DNA of 64,000 nucleotides, taken from NCBI RefSeq assembly GCF_018603905.1, contig NZ_JAHFZZ010000016.1, positions 204,228 through 268,227 of the forward strand, in the 5' to 3' direction. The notes beneath the pieces were generated by a model. That model was given only the letters and a program-made list of their open reading frames with translations, was not told the DNA's origin and did no database searches. Both the position numbers and the translations under genes were made by a program. Of this stretch, positions 14,410 to 24,002 are shown one piece after another. Each line of letters starts with the position of its first letter. Positions within the stretch are counted from its first letter, which is position 1. The stretch comes from Nonomuraea sp. NEAU-A123 (GTDB lineage Bacteria; Actinomycetota; Actinomycetes; Streptosporangiales; Streptosporangiaceae).

Positions 14410-15350
14410 CGGCGCAGTGCGAAGGCGGCGCGCGGGTTCCCGGTCAGCGCCGCCTTGGCCACCTCACCCAGACCCGCGGCCTCCAGCCGCGGCACGAACC
14501 GCTCCAAGAGGTACGGCAAGCCGGGGCCGCCACCCAGACTCGGCCAGTACGACCTGCGCGCCAGGTCCATCCCGAACAGCACCCGATCCCCCAGCCCGTG
14601 CCCGGCGAGCTCGGCGACGAGCGAGACGACGTCACTGTCCGGGCCGTACTTGATGCGTCCGGGCCGATCAAAGGCCAGATAAGCCCCTCTCTCCGCCAAG
14701 GAGATGAGATATCCGGCGTCGGGATTGTGGTCGATGTGCCCGAGCACGACCCGGTCGGCCGCCACCCCTTCGGCGGACAGCGCGTCGAGCAGTTCGTGCC
14801 CCATCGTGCCCTTGTCGCAGTGCGTGACGACCGGCACCCCGCTCCGACGCGCGGCGGCGGCCACCGCGCTGATCAGCCGCGCCACCCCTCGCCCGAACGC
14901 GTGGTACCCAGTGGCGATCTTGATAGCCCCCGCGCGGGCCGACGACCGCCGCACCAGCGGCCCCACCAGCCCGTACTCGTCCATGCCCAGCTCGATCTCC
15001 GTCACGAGCAGTTCGGTGATCTCGTCGACCGAGTAGTGGTGCAGCCAGTGCGCGTCGCTGTAGTAACCGCTCTTGTGGAACCCGGTCACCGCGATCACGT
15101 GCAGCCCGGTCCGCTCCGCCAGCTTCTTCATCAGCGACGGGCTGCGGCCGAAGCCGAGCGGCGTCATCTCGACCACCGCGGACAGGCCGAGCCGCTGCGC
15201 ATCCGTCACCTCCACGACGGCGGCGTCGAGGGAGTCGAGCCGGTAGTCCGGCTCGTTGCGCACCGGCCAGTCACCGGTCATGAACAGGTGCTCGTGCGCG
15301 TAAGTGATGCCGATCTCCTCGACATCTCCCAGCACGGTCCGGACCGTCAC
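14406..15350 (-). CDS. Phosphotriesterase-family metal hydrolase (lactonase-like), end of the sugar operon
   Basis: A 314-residue amidohydrolase-superfamily TIM barrel. All metal ligands of the phosphotriesterase family are visible: the H-x-H motif in ITYAHEHLFM, the lysine in GAIKIATGYH that would be carboxylated, His in VVTHCDKGT, His in LGHIDHNPD and Asp in LFGMDLAR. Relatives act on lactones, sugar lactones and phosphoesters. GTG start 15350 overlaps the stop of the FAD oxidoreductase (GTGA). In this operon, opening of an oxidised sugar lactone is the likeliest job. Confidence 0.88.
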   Translation of the reverse strand: MTVRTVLGDVEEIGITYAHEHLFMTGDWPVRNEPDYRLDSLDAAVVEVTDAQRLGLSAVVEMTPLGFGRSPSLMKKLAERTGLHVIAVTGFHKSGYYSDAHWLHHYSVDEITELLVTEIELGMDEYGLVGPLVRRSSARAGAIKIATGYHAFGRGVARLISAVAAAARRSGVPVVTHCDKGTMGHELLDALSAEGVAADRVVLGHIDHNPDAGYLISLAERGAYLAFDRPGRIKYGPDSDVVSLVAELAGHGLGDRVLFGMDLARRSYWPSLGGGPGLPYLLERFVPRLEAAGLGEVAKAALTGNPRAAFALRR

Positions 15351-16564
15351 AGCAGCGCTCCTCCTTCTCGCAGCCGCGTACGCAGCAGCTCTGTGTCCAC
15401 CGCCGCGGGCTCCACCCCCGCCTGTACGGCCAGCGCCGCCGCCGTCCCCGCCGCCTGCCCCATCGCCATGCACTGCCCCATGGACCGGGCGGAGGCGTGG
15501 GCGTCGTGCGTGGCCGACAGAGAGCGCCCGGCCACGATCAGCCCGCCGACCTCGACGGGGAGCAGGCACCGGTACGGGATGCCGTAGGTGCCGAAATCGT
15601 GGACGTACTCCCAGCGGGTGGCGTCCCCCGAGTCGTGGTCCTCGATGGGCGCGCCGCACCGCGCGATCGTGTCGGGAAAATCCCTCCCGGCCAACACATC
15701 ATCAGAAGTCAGGACATATCGTCCCACCAGGCGTCGTGACTCCCGTACGCCGATCCGTACGGACGTGCTCAGCAGCACGGCCGAGCCGTACCCCGGCACC
15801 TTCGCCCGCAGGAAGGCGACATAGTCGCGGACCTGCCGCCGCCCCACCCGCTCGGCCTCGGCCAACTGGACCGGATCGGTCGGATCGAGGCCGGTCACCC
15901 GCGTGAGGTTGGTGTGCACGATCCCGTCGTGCACGGTCCTGTGCACGGACCCCTCGCGCCTCGGCAGGTCGGTGTCGGCCATCAGCGCGTGCAGCTCCGC
16001 CGTGCTGGTGGCGGACAGATCGACCCCGCCGAGCCGGAAGGTGGCCGTCATCGGCTGGAGCCGCATCCCCGGGCGTTCGAGGGTGGCGCCGGCCCGCCAG
16101 GCCACCTCGGCGTCCCCGGTGGCGTCGATCACCACCTGGGCCTTGACCAGGAACCGGCCCGCCACGGTCTCCACCACGACGCCGGTGCCGGGCACGAAGT
16201 CGCAGACCCTGGCGTGCAGCAGCGCGTCCGGGACCAGCGCGTCCCAGACCAGCTTGAGCTCCTCGGGCTCGTAGGTCACCCCGGTGCCCGCGCCATAGGT
16301 GTTGGGCCGCTCGAAGGCGGCTCCGGCCTCGAAGAGCCGCTCGCACACCTCCCAGCCGACGCCGCCGACGACCCGCCGCGAGACGGGGCCGGGGGCGTAG
16401 AAGCCGTAGAAGGTGTCGAGCACCGCGGCGCCCGTACCGCCGAGGAAGCCCGCCGACTCCACCAGCAGGCACGACGCCCCGGAACGCACCGCGGCGACGG
16501 CGGCCGCGCACCCGGCGCTGCCTCCGCCCGCGACCACCACGTCGCCTTCCCACAGCACGTTCAT
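15347..16564 (-). CDS. FAD-dependent oxidoreductase
   Basis: A 405-residue flavoprotein of the FAD_oxidored type. The N-terminal dinucleotide fold is plain: VVVAGGGSAGCAAAVAAVRS then CLLVESAGFLGGTGAAVLD. A second FAD contact is seen in VVIDATGDAEVAWRAGA, and the C-terminal block GGLIVAGRSLSATHDAHASA then QCMAMGQAAGTAAALAV is diagnostic. Members are found in sugar- and polyol-use operons and oxidise unknown substrates. It overlaps SDR upstream and lactonase downstream by four bases each, so oxidation followed by ring opening is a reasonable inference. Confidence 0.85.
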   Translation of the reverse strand: MNVLWEGDVVVAGGGSAGCAAAVAAVRSGASCLLVESAGFLGGTGAAVLDTFYGFYAPGPVSRRVVGGVGWEVCERLFEAGAAFERPNTYGAGTGVTYEPEELKLVWDALVPDALLHARVCDFVPGTGVVVETVAGRFLVKAQVVIDATGDAEVAWRAGATLERPGMRLQPMTATFRLGGVDLSATSTAELHALMADTDLPRREGSVHRTVHDGIVHTNLTRVTGLDPTDPVQLAEAERVGRRQVRDYVAFLRAKVPGYGSAVLLSTSVRIGVRESRRLVGRYVLTSDDVLAGRDFPDTIARCGAPIEDHDSGDATRWEYVHDFGTYGIPYRCLLPVEVGGLIVAGRSLSATHDAHASARSMGQCMAMGQAAGTAAALAVQAGVEPAAVDTELLRTRLREGGALL

Positions 16565-17253
16565 CGCAGGTGCCACCCTCCGTCGACGGGAATGACCGCG
16601 CCCGTGGTCCGCCCGGACGACGGCGACAGCAGCCAGAGCACGGCCTGCGCGACCTCCTCCGGCTGGCACGGCCCGGCGCCGAGCGGCATCAGGGAGGGCA
16701 GCTTGGCCTTGACGGACTCGGAGGTCTGGGCGCGGCGGCTCATCGGGGTGGCCACCAGCCCGGCCGAGATCAGGTTGACGCGTACGCCGTGCGGCGCCGC
16801 CTCGCGGGCCGCGGTCCTGATCAGCGGGATCAGCGCGCCCTTGGCGGAGGCGTAGGCCACGGTGCGGAAGTCGTCGTCGAGCGATGAGCCCAGCGCCGAG
16901 CCGATCACCACGATCGAGCCGCCCTCCCGCATCGCCGGGATCGCCGCGCGCAGCAGCCGGAACACCGACTCGTGGTTGACCCGGTGCACCTCGTGCCACG
17001 CCGTGTCGGTGCACTCGACCACGCCGCCGTCGCCGAGCGAGCGGCCCGACATGCCGACCGCGTGCACGACGCCGGAGATCTGCCCGTGTGCGGCCGTCGC
17101 CTGGGCCAGGGCCTTCTCCGCGTGCCCCGGGGCGGTGATGTCTATCCCGCCGGCCAGGTCCACGCCGAAGGCGGCCCCGCCGGTGGCCTCGACCGCCTCC
17201 AGGCAGGCGCGGCCGATGCCGCCGTCCGAGCCGGCCACCAGTACGGCGCTCAT
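16561..17253 (-). CDS. Short-chain dehydrogenase/reductase
   Basis: A 230-residue SDR with the NAD(P) motif VLVAGSDGGIGRACLEAVEA, VVHAVGMSG in place of NNAG, the catalytic Ser in SIVVIGSALGSS and YASAKGALI carrying the Tyr-x3-Lys pair. The C-terminus GAVIPVDGGWHLR is classical. It should oxidise or reduce a hydroxyl on the imported sugar. ATGA overlaps join it to SIS upstream and the FAD enzyme downstream. Confidence 0.9.
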   Translation of the reverse strand: MSAVLVAGSDGGIGRACLEAVEATGGAAFGVDLAGGIDITAPGHAEKALAQATAAHGQISGVVHAVGMSGRSLGDGGVVECTDTAWHEVHRVNHESVFRLLRAAIPAMREGGSIVVIGSALGSSLDDDFRTVAYASAKGALIPLIRTAAREAAPHGVRVNLISAGLVATPMSRRAQTSESVKAKLPSLMPLGAGPCQPEEVAQAVLWLLSPSSGRTTGAVIPVDGGWHLR

Positions 17254-18014
17254 GGTTTCCTGAGCACGTCGGCGGCGCGGCGGGCGTGCTCGAGGTAGGC
17301 GGCCTCGAACAGCTCCTCGGAGCGCGGGGCGCCGACGAGCTTGGCGCTGGAGATGACCGGTGGGATCCAGCCGCCCGCGACGAGCAGCTCGGCCGTACGG
17401 ACCTTGATCTCGTTGACCACGGAGACCGCGGCCAGCGTGCTGCCCGGACCCACCGGCTCGGCCAGCCCGTCCACGGAGCACAGCGCGTCACCGACCGGGG
17501 TGCACAGGTCGATCACCACGTCGGCGTGGTCGGCGAGCCGGGTCCCGCTGGGATGGCCGGGCTCGACGGCCGTGGTCTCCCGCATCGACGTCACGGCCAC
17601 CACGCGCAGTCCCGCCTTGCGCAGTCCCATCGCCATCTCGATCGGCACGGCGTTCAGCCCGCTGACGCTGAACACGATGGCCGCGTCGGTCGGCCGCAGC
17701 TCGAAGTTGGCCAGGATGGCGTCGGCGAGCCCTTCGACCCGCTCGATGAACATCGCCTGCCGCATCCCGTTCGACCCGGCCACCTGGGTGTAGAACGTCG
17801 TCGACAGATCCACGATGGGATGGAAACCGGGATAGGAGCCATAGCGGGGGAACATCTCCTCCACACCCATCCGCGAATGTCCGGTGCCGAAGGTGTGCAC
17901 CACGCCCCCGCCGCCGATGGCCGCGGCAGCGATCCGGGCGGCCGCGGCAAGCGACTCCTCCTGTGTTCGCTCGATCTCGCCGAGCAACTCCATCGCGCGC
18001 CGTATCCATTTCAT
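17250..18014 (-). CDS. SIS-domain sugar-phosphate protein (UPF0309-like)
   Basis: A 254-residue SIS-fold protein. The N-terminal helices are followed by GGGVVHTFGTGHSRMGVEEM, the phosphosugar-binding Ser/Thr loop, then AAIVFSVSGLNAVPIEMAMG and RVVAVTSMRETTAVEPGHPS. The family includes isomerases, deaminases and etherases acting on sugar phosphates. Placed between a ROK kinase and a dehydrogenase, it probably isomerises or cleaves the phosphorylated sugar. Overlaps both neighbours by four bases. Confidence 0.85.
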   Translation of the reverse strand: MKWIRRAMELLGEIERTQEESLAAAARIAAAAIGGGGVVHTFGTGHSRMGVEEMFPRYGSYPGFHPIVDLSTTFYTQVAGSNGMRQAMFIERVEGLADAILANFELRPTDAAIVFSVSGLNAVPIEMAMGLRKAGLRVVAVTSMRETTAVEPGHPSGTRLADHADVVIDLCTPVGDALCSVDGLAEPVGPGSTLAAVSVVNEIKVRTAELLVAGGWIPPVISSAKLVGAPRSEELFEAAYLEHARRAADVLRKP

Positions 18015-18865
18015 TCAGATCTCCTCCCATAGAGCGCGGCGCCGATCGCCCCTGCCATCGGGCCGAGTACGGCAGGTAGCACCGCGATGTCCCCAATAAG
18101 CGGACGTCGCCGCTCAAGTTCCGTGTTCAGGGCGGATCGCATGAGATCGAGCGCGCCGGCGACCCCGCCGCCCACGACCACCGTGCCGACGCCGAAGAAC
18201 GCCGCCGCGTCGCCCAGCGCGATGCCGAGCGCCCAGCCGGCTCTGGAGAGCACGCCCTGTGCCCGCCCGTCACCCGCCCTGGCGGCCTCGGCGACGGCCT
18301 CGGGCGGGCCGGAGCCGAAGGCCCGCACGATGCCGGACGCGCCGGTGAACGTCTCCACGCAACCCCGGTTGCCGCAGCAGCACACCGGCCCCCAGGGGGC
18401 GACCGTGACGTGCCCGATCTCGCCGAGATTGTCGCGAGGGCCGACGAGGATCCCGCCGCGCAGCGCCACCGCTCCGCCCACCCCGGTCCCGAGCACCGCG
18501 AACAGCACGTCGGGCAGCCCGCGAGCCGCCCCCAGGAGCAGCTCCGCGAGCCCGAACGCGCGGGCGTCGTTGACCACGCTCACCGGTGTCCCGGTCAGGG
18601 CGCCCAGCCGCGAGCCGACCGGATAGCCGTCCCAGTCCCCGGGCGGGTTCGGCACGAACAGCGCGGTCCCGGTCGCCCTGTCCACGTGGCCGGGCAGCCC
18701 GATCCCGATGCTCTCCACGCGCCGGGCGGCCAGCGAGGCCACGAACGTCATCGTCTCGTCAGGGCTCGGCGGCGTCGGGACGGTGCCCATACTGACCACC
18801 TCGTCCTCTTCGAGCAGCACCCATTTGATGTACGTTCCGCCGACGTCGATCCCGAGCCGCGTCAC
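18011..18865 (-). CDS. ROK-family sugar kinase
   Basis: A 284-residue ROK kinase. RLGIDVGGTYIKWVLLEEDE is the phosphate-1 motif, FAVLGTGVGGAVALRGGILV the second ATP motif, and IGHVTVAPWGPVCCCGNRGC is the diagnostic ROK zinc motif with its Cys cluster (CCCGNRGC). There is no N-terminal HTH, so it is an enzyme rather than a repressor. It should phosphorylate a hexose or amino sugar released by the upstream glycoside enzyme. GTG start 18865 overlaps the preceding stop. Confidence 0.92.
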   Translation of the reverse strand: MTRLGIDVGGTYIKWVLLEEDEVVSMGTVPTPPSPDETMTFVASLAARRVESIGIGLPGHVDRATGTALFVPNPPGDWDGYPVGSRLGALTGTPVSVVNDARAFGLAELLLGAARGLPDVLFAVLGTGVGGAVALRGGILVGPRDNLGEIGHVTVAPWGPVCCCGNRGCVETFTGASGIVRAFGSGPPEAVAEAARAGDGRAQGVLSRAGWALGIALGDAAAFFGVGTVVVGGGVAGALDLMRSALNTELERRRPLIGDIAVLPAVLGPMAGAIGAALYGRRSE

Positions 18866-20934
18866 AGCCCGATCCTCAGGACCCGCGACTCGAACCCGGC
18901 GTCGTCGGGCGCCTTGGCCGGGCGGAACGGCTCGACGCCGAGCAGCCGCAGGTAGGCCAGCAACGGCTGGGAGTGGCTGTGCAGGTTGGCGACGGGGTAC
19001 GCCTGCATGGCGACGCCGACTTCCGCCAGGTCCCACGTACGGCCCGGCCGCTCGGTCTCGGGTGCCAGGTAGGCGTCGGGGCCGGACAGCGTGCCCTCCC
19101 ATACGTCCGGATAGGCAGCCGTATGGGCGGCCAGGGACATCCGGCGCCACCACTTCCAGCCCAGCTCGGGGACGTGCTCGGCGGCGGCCCAGATCAGCGT
19201 CATGTTGATCGCGTACCAGATCGTGCCGATCCCGCCGGGACCGTAACCGCCCCGGTCGGGCCAGCGCAGCCGGGCGCCCAGCGGCGAGTCGGCGGCGGAG
19301 GTCCGCTCGATCGTGTGCAACAGCTCCACAGCCCGCTCGGGTGACGCGGCACCGCTCAGAATTGCCCAAGGCTGCACTTCCAGCCACAGGTCGGACTCTC
19401 CGACGACCGCTCCCGGGCCGTACGCGCGGCGGTACCACCGCCCGTTCCACTCGCCCGCCACCAGGTCGCGCAGCTCCTCGCCGAGCTTGCGGGCCTCGGC
19501 CGCGGTCGCGTGGTCGCCGAGCCGCTCGGCCAGGATCGCGTAGCGCGGCAGGACCCAGGCGGCCATGGCCGAGTTCAGGACCGATTCGCCGTGCGAGATC
19601 ATCACGTCGCGGGCCACGCCGCTCTCGGTGATGGCCATGTCGTTCCAGTCAGCGTTCAGTATCCGCAGGTGGCCGTGCTCTCCCCGGCCCACCACGTCGG
19701 TGAGGAACCTGAACTGCCGGCGCAGGTTCTCGCCGAGCGGCACCGGCTCGGCCCCGTGGACCGGGTGGTACGGCACGGCGTCGGCGAAGGCCGCCACGTC
19801 GCCCGTCGCGCTCAGGTATTCGGCCGCCAGCCACAGGGCCCACAGGTTCTGGTCCGAGGGGCGGAACAGGTCGGTCCATGGCTGCTTGTCCGGTCTGAGC
19901 GCATAAGGCAGGTCGCCGTCGGGGCCGCCCCAGGCGCAGGTGTTGCGCAGCACGGACAGCGCCAGGTCCGGCTCGATGTACACCAGCGGCAGCGCGTGCT
20001 GGAGCGGGTCGCGCGCGGCGCCGTTGAAGCCGTGCCGGAAGGAGTAGCACGAGCCCTGGTCGAGGGTGTGCCCGCCGAGCACGCCGTCGGCACAGGCCGC
20101 GCCGGTCAGCAGCGCCGCGTGCCACGGGACCTCCCGCTCGGCCTCGGGCGCCCGCGCCGCGACCGCCTTCGGCAGCCGGTCGCGCAGCGCGGCGATGCTG
20201 CCGTCGAACGCCCCCGCCGCCTCGCCCGCCCGGCCGCTCGCCTCGCCGTCCGTCCAGTAGCCGGACGCCGGGACTCCGCCGTGCGTCCCGCCGCTGGACG
20301 ACGGGGCTGCGGTCCCGCCGTCCAGCAGGCCATATCTCAGCTCCAGAAACCGCTCTTCGCCCGCCGCCAGATCCAGGGGTACGGTCAAGCGGCCGGACCC
20401 GGTCCTGGTCCCGCCGATGAGTTCGAGCTCCAGCCCGGGATCCTCGGTCGGCCGCGCACCGGTGATGAGCTCGACCCGGGCGGCTCCGGGCGTCCACTCC
20501 TCGGTCAGCTCCAGCCGTACCGGCTCGTCGAGCAGGTTGCGCACGCGCAGCCGGATCAGCACCCACGGCCACTCGCCCTCGGGGCACAGCACCGTACGCT
20601 CCAGCGTCATCCGGTCATCGGCGACCCGGACGATCGCGAACGTCGGCCCGAAAATCCGCTCTGATCCCGAAATATCGGTGGAAAGGGTCCCGGCGCGGGT
20701 GACGCCCGTGCCCCGGGTGAGCCACAGCAGCCCGGTGTGCTCGTCGAAGAGGTCGCTGAGCCCGTAGTTGTCCGTGACCAGCGTGATACGCCGGTTCCCG
20801 ACATGGAGGAAATGCCGGCGGGTGAGCGGATCCAGGACCGGATCCCATTCGGCGCGTGGGTCGCGCTCCTGGTCCATCGTGTACGAGAAGGCAGGCAGCC
20901 CGTACGCCGTGGTCCATTCCCCGAACGCGCTCAT
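18862..20934 (-). CDS. GH94/GH36-type glycoside phosphorylase or hydrolase
   Basis: A 690-residue protein of the cellobiose-phosphorylase superfamily. The N-terminal half is a beta-sandwich. The (alpha/alpha)6 barrel begins near residue 280 with HTLDQGSCYSFRHGFNGAAR, DPLQHALPLVYIEPDLALSV, and holds the acid-type Asp in LRILNADWNDMAI; VANLHSHSQPLLAYLRLLGV is near the end. Phosphorylases of GH94 split a disaccharide with phosphate inside the cell. Assignment between phosphorolysis and hydrolysis is open. Both ends overlap operon neighbours by four bases. Confidence 0.8.
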   Translation of the reverse strand: MSAFGEWTTAYGLPAFSYTMDQERDPRAEWDPVLDPLTRRHFLHVGNRRITLVTDNYGLSDLFDEHTGLLWLTRGTGVTRAGTLSTDISGSERIFGPTFAIVRVADDRMTLERTVLCPEGEWPWVLIRLRVRNLLDEPVRLELTEEWTPGAARVELITGARPTEDPGLELELIGGTRTGSGRLTVPLDLAAGEERFLELRYGLLDGGTAAPSSSGGTHGGVPASGYWTDGEASGRAGEAAGAFDGSIAALRDRLPKAVAARAPEAEREVPWHAALLTGAACADGVLGGHTLDQGSCYSFRHGFNGAARDPLQHALPLVYIEPDLALSVLRNTCAWGGPDGDLPYALRPDKQPWTDLFRPSDQNLWALWLAAEYLSATGDVAAFADAVPYHPVHGAEPVPLGENLRRQFRFLTDVVGRGEHGHLRILNADWNDMAITESGVARDVMISHGESVLNSAMAAWVLPRYAILAERLGDHATAAEARKLGEELRDLVAGEWNGRWYRRAYGPGAVVGESDLWLEVQPWAILSGAASPERAVELLHTIERTSAADSPLGARLRWPDRGGYGPGGIGTIWYAINMTLIWAAAEHVPELGWKWWRRMSLAAHTAAYPDVWEGTLSGPDAYLAPETERPGRTWDLAEVGVAMQAYPVANLHSHSQPLLAYLRLLGVEPFRPAKAPDDAGFESRVLRIGL

Positions 20935-21731
20935 TTCCGTACCCCTCCCAGGGTCAGCCCCGCGACGTAGTAGCGCTGCAGCAGGAACATCAGCACCAGC
21001 GGCGGCACCGCCGTGATCAGGGCCGCGGTGCTGACCAGGCCGATGCTGAAGTCGTACTCCGTCTGGATCTGCGCGAGCCCCACGGGCAGCGGCCAGAGGC
21101 CGGGATCGTTGGCCACGATGAGCGGCCACAGCAGGTTGTCCCACTGCGCGAGGAACTGCAGCAGGAAGAGCGTGAGCAGCGCGGGCCGCAACAGCGGCGC
21201 GGCTATGCGGACGAAGATCCGGAACTCGCTCGCGCCGTCCACCCGCGCCGACAGCAGCAGCTCATGCGGGATGGCCAGAGCGAACTGACGGACCAGGAAC
21301 ACCCCGAACGCGCTCATCATGAACGGCACGATCATGCCCTGGTAGGAGTTGATCCAGCCCAGCTCCTTGACGATGAGGTACATCGGCACCAGCACCACGA
21401 TCGGCGACAGCGAGAGCGTCCCCACGATGAGCGCGAACAGCACCCCGCTGCCGGGGAATCGGAGCTGCGCGAGCGCGTACCCGGCGGCCGAGGAGAAGAT
21501 CACTTCGAGGACGCCGATGCCGAGCGCGAGGATCAGGCTGTTGCGCAGATAGACGGGGAAGTCACCCTGGTTGAACAGCTGGGAGACGTGCTCGCCCAGT
21601 TGGGACACGTCGAAGGCGAACCCGCCAAGATCGGTCGCGTCCGACGCGGACGAGACCGCGAACATCGCGTACACCGGCAGCAGCAGGACGGCCACGACCA
21701 GCGTCAGCAGCGTGCCACGGACCACCTTCAC
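20931..21731 (-). CDS. Sugar ABC transporter permease (MalG-like)
   Basis: A 266-residue membrane protein with six hydrophobic segments. The EAA loop reads SARVDGASEFRIFVRIAAPL, the permease face that meets the ATPase. The ending RYYVAGLTLGGVRK is typical of carbohydrate CUT1 MalG-type permeases. GTG 21731 overlaps the stop of its partner permease. No ATPase gene is in the operon, so a shared MsiK-type ATPase encoded elsewhere is probably used, as is usual in actinomycetes. Confidence 0.92.
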   Translation of the reverse strand: MKVVRGTLLTLVVAVLLLPVYAMFAVSSASDATDLGGFAFDVSQLGEHVSQLFNQGDFPVYLRNSLILALGIGVLEVIFSSAAGYALAQLRFPGSGVLFALIVGTLSLSPIVVLVPMYLIVKELGWINSYQGMIVPFMMSAFGVFLVRQFALAIPHELLLSARVDGASEFRIFVRIAAPLLRPALLTLFLLQFLAQWDNLLWPLIVANDPGLWPLPVGLAQIQTEYDFSIGLVSTAALITAVPPLVLMFLLQRYYVAGLTLGGVRK

Positions 21732-22645
21732 CCTTCCTCGCCTCCCCTGAGCACCCTGAACTGCACCAGCGAGAGCAGCAGCATGGCCACCAGCAGGACC
21801 ATCGCGATCGCCGAGGCGTAGCCCATGCGCTCGAACCCGAAGCCGGTCGCCCACAGGTAGAGCGGCAGCACCTCGGTGGCGCCCGCCGGTCCGCCCTTGG
21901 TCAGCAGGAAGGCGGGCACGAACGACTGCATCGCCCCGACCACCGCGATGACCAGCACGAACAGCAGCGTGCGGCGCAGCAGCGGAAGCGTGATGCGGTA
22001 GAAGATCCGCACCGGACCGGCGCCGTCGAGCTCGGCCGCCTCGAACACGCTCAGCGGCAGCCCCTGCAACCCCGCGGTCAGGATGATCACGAACAGTCCG
22101 AGGTGCTTCCACGTGGTCATGATCACCAGAGCCCAGAGCGCGAGCCCCTCGTCGGTCAGCCACGGCTTCGGCGCGGCCCCGACCAGCCCGATCAGCGCGT
22201 TCGCCAGGCCCTTCTCGGCGAAGATCACCGACCACACCATCGAGGTGGCCACCAGCGGCATCGCCGCCGGGATCATGACCAGGCCGCGGAGGAAGGCGTT
22301 GTACCTGCCCGGCTTGCTCAGCGGCACCGCGATCGCCAGGCCGAGCACGATCGACGGGACCACCGACCCGACCGTGTAGGCGGCGGTGACGCGGGCCGAG
22401 TTCCAGAAGCCGGGGTCGCCGAGCATCCTGCGGTAGTTGTCCAGGCCGGTCCATTCGGGCGTCCCGGCCAGGTCGTAGCTGGTGAAGCTGAGATACACGG
22501 CCACGACGAACGGCACGAGCCAGAAGACCAGGAAGTAGACCGCCGCCGGCAGGGCCAGCAGCCCGCCGGTTCGGGCCTCCGCCCATCGCTGGCCCTTGCC
22601 CGAGACCCGGGCGACGGGCGGCACCAGCCGTAAGGACACCGTCAC
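21728..22645 (-). CDS. Sugar ABC transporter permease (MalF-like)
   Basis: A 305-residue permease with a longer N-terminus and six membrane spans. SLSFTSYDLAGTPEWTGLDN is the usual periplasmic start region of UgpA/MalF-type proteins, and the EAA loop is FEAAELDGAGPVRIFYRITL. GTG 22645 overlaps the stop of the binding-protein gene; the frame upstream to 22756 is a shadow of it. It forms the heterodimeric channel with the next gene. Confidence 0.92.
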   Translation of the reverse strand: MTVSLRLVPPVARVSGKGQRWAEARTGGLLALPAAVYFLVFWLVPFVVAVYLSFTSYDLAGTPEWTGLDNYRRMLGDPGFWNSARVTAAYTVGSVVPSIVLGLAIAVPLSKPGRYNAFLRGLVMIPAAMPLVATSMVWSVIFAEKGLANALIGLVGAAPKPWLTDEGLALWALVIMTTWKHLGLFVIILTAGLQGLPLSVFEAAELDGAGPVRIFYRITLPLLRRTLLFVLVIAVVGAMQSFVPAFLLTKGGPAGATEVLPLYLWATGFGFERMGYASAIAMVLLVAMLLLSLVQFRVLRGGEEG

Positions 22646-23928
22646 AGCGTGATCCGCATCGCCTGGTCGAAGTCCGCGGCCGCCTGCTCGGGCGTCTTCT
22701 TGCCGAAGGCGACCGCGTCGGCGGCGTCGGTCAGCGACTTGGCCATCTCGTTCCACACCGGCGTCTGCGGGCCGAAGTCGGCGTGCGGGGCGGCGGCCGC
22801 CATGATGTCCAGCGCCTTCTGGTCGGCGCCCGTCAGCTTCTCCCAGCCCTTGACCGGCGTGAGCAGGCTGGCGTCCTTGAGCTGCTTGGCCGCGACGTCC
22901 TCGCGCTGGAGGTAGTCGACGAAGTGCCAGGCGGTGTACGGCAGCTTCGACTGCTTGGCCACCGCCCAGCCCCAGGTGTAGGCGGGGGCGACGGGCTGCC
23001 CCCCGTCCCAGCGCGGCAGCGGGGCGATGTCGAAGGCCTTGCCGAACGTCAGCTTGGGGTTCAGCGTGGGGAACAGGTCCATCGCGAACAGCCCGGAGAC
23101 CAGCATGGCCGCCTCCCCGGTGGCGAACAGCCCGAAGCCGGACAGCGGGTTCGACAGCTTCGCGTTGCCCAGGCTCCCGTAGTAACGCAGCGCCTCGACA
23201 CCCGCGTCAGTGGCCAGCGTCGCCTTGGCCGCGTCGGCACTGAGTATCCCGCCGCCCTTCCCCTTGACCAGGGCGAGCAACTGCATCAGCGTCCACTGCG
23301 GGTTGCCCAGGATCCACTGCAGGCCCACCTTCTTGCCGTCGGCCGAGGTCAGCCTCTTGCTGTACTCGGCGACCTCTTCCCAGGTCGTGGGCGGCTTGTC
23401 CGGGTCGAGCCCGGCTTCTATGAACCTGTCCCGGCGGTAGTAGAGGTAGCAGATCGTGTAGTCGATGGGGACGCCGTAGACCTTGCCCTCGTACGACAGC
23501 GAGCCGATCGCGTGCGGGTCGTAGTCCTGGATCAGCGCCTTCTCGTCGGCCACCCCCATGGCCTTGGGGATGATCGGGGCGAGCCGGCCCTTGCGCGCGT
23601 GGCCGGGGATGGTCCAGCCGCCGATCTTGAACAGGTCGGGCGGCACGTCACCGGCGAAGGCGGTCAGCAGCTTGGCGTCGAGCTGGGCCACGGGCACGTA
23701 GAGCGGGGTGATGTCGACACCGCCGAACTCCTGCATGTATTTGCGCAACAGCGGGGTGAAGACCGCGTCGTACGACTTGGTCTGGTGCAGCCAGACGGAG
23801 ATCTTTCCCCGCGGCACCCCGTCGGCGGGCACGGTGGCCACCGGATCCGCGCCGCAGGCGGCGAGCACGCCGGACGCCGTGGCCAGCGCGGCGGTTCTGA
23901 GCAGGTTGCGCCGGGTCAACATGGTCAT
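22642..23928 (-). CDS. Extracellular sugar-binding lipoprotein
   Basis: A 428-residue family-1 solute-binding protein. The signal region NLLRTAALATASGVLAACGA carries a lipobox (LAAC). WLHQTKSYDAVFTPLLRKYM, VAQLDAKLLTAFAGDVPPDL and GKVYGVPIDYTICYLYYRRD are characteristic of carbohydrate-binding CUT1 proteins. ATG 23928 has a GGAGG site; the longer frame to 24114 runs over a hairpin and is unlikely. First structural gene of the operon, 74 bases after the GntR gene. Confidence 0.92.
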   Translation of the reverse strand: MTMLTRRNLLRTAALATASGVLAACGADPVATVPADGVPRGKISVWLHQTKSYDAVFTPLLRKYMQEFGGVDITPLYVPVAQLDAKLLTAFAGDVPPDLFKIGGWTIPGHARKGRLAPIIPKAMGVADEKALIQDYDPHAIGSLSYEGKVYGVPIDYTICYLYYRRDRFIEAGLDPDKPPTTWEEVAEYSKRLTSADGKKVGLQWILGNPQWTLMQLLALVKGKGGGILSADAAKATLATDAGVEALRYYGSLGNAKLSNPLSGFGLFATGEAAMLVSGLFAMDLFPTLNPKLTFGKAFDIAPLPRWDGGQPVAPAYTWGWAVAKQSKLPYTAWHFVDYLQREDVAAKQLKDASLLTPVKGWEKLTGADQKALDIMAAAAPHADFGPQTPVWNEMAKSLTDAADAVAFGKKTPEQAAADFDQAMRITL

Positions 23929-23953
23929 GCTCAACCTCCGGAAGGCAGGGCTC

Positions 23954-23975
23954 CGCCACCGACCGCTAGGTGGCG
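23954..23975 (-). terminator. Hairpin between the GntR gene and the binding-protein gene
   Basis: CGCCACC (23954-23960) pairs with GGTGGCG (23969-23975) around 8 bases, in the only non-overlapping junction of the operon. It may attenuate read-through or stabilise the binding-protein mRNA, a common arrangement for highly expressed solute-binding proteins. Confidence 0.35.
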
Positions 23976-24002
23976 AGGTGTTGGGGGGTGGTGATGGGCT
24001 GG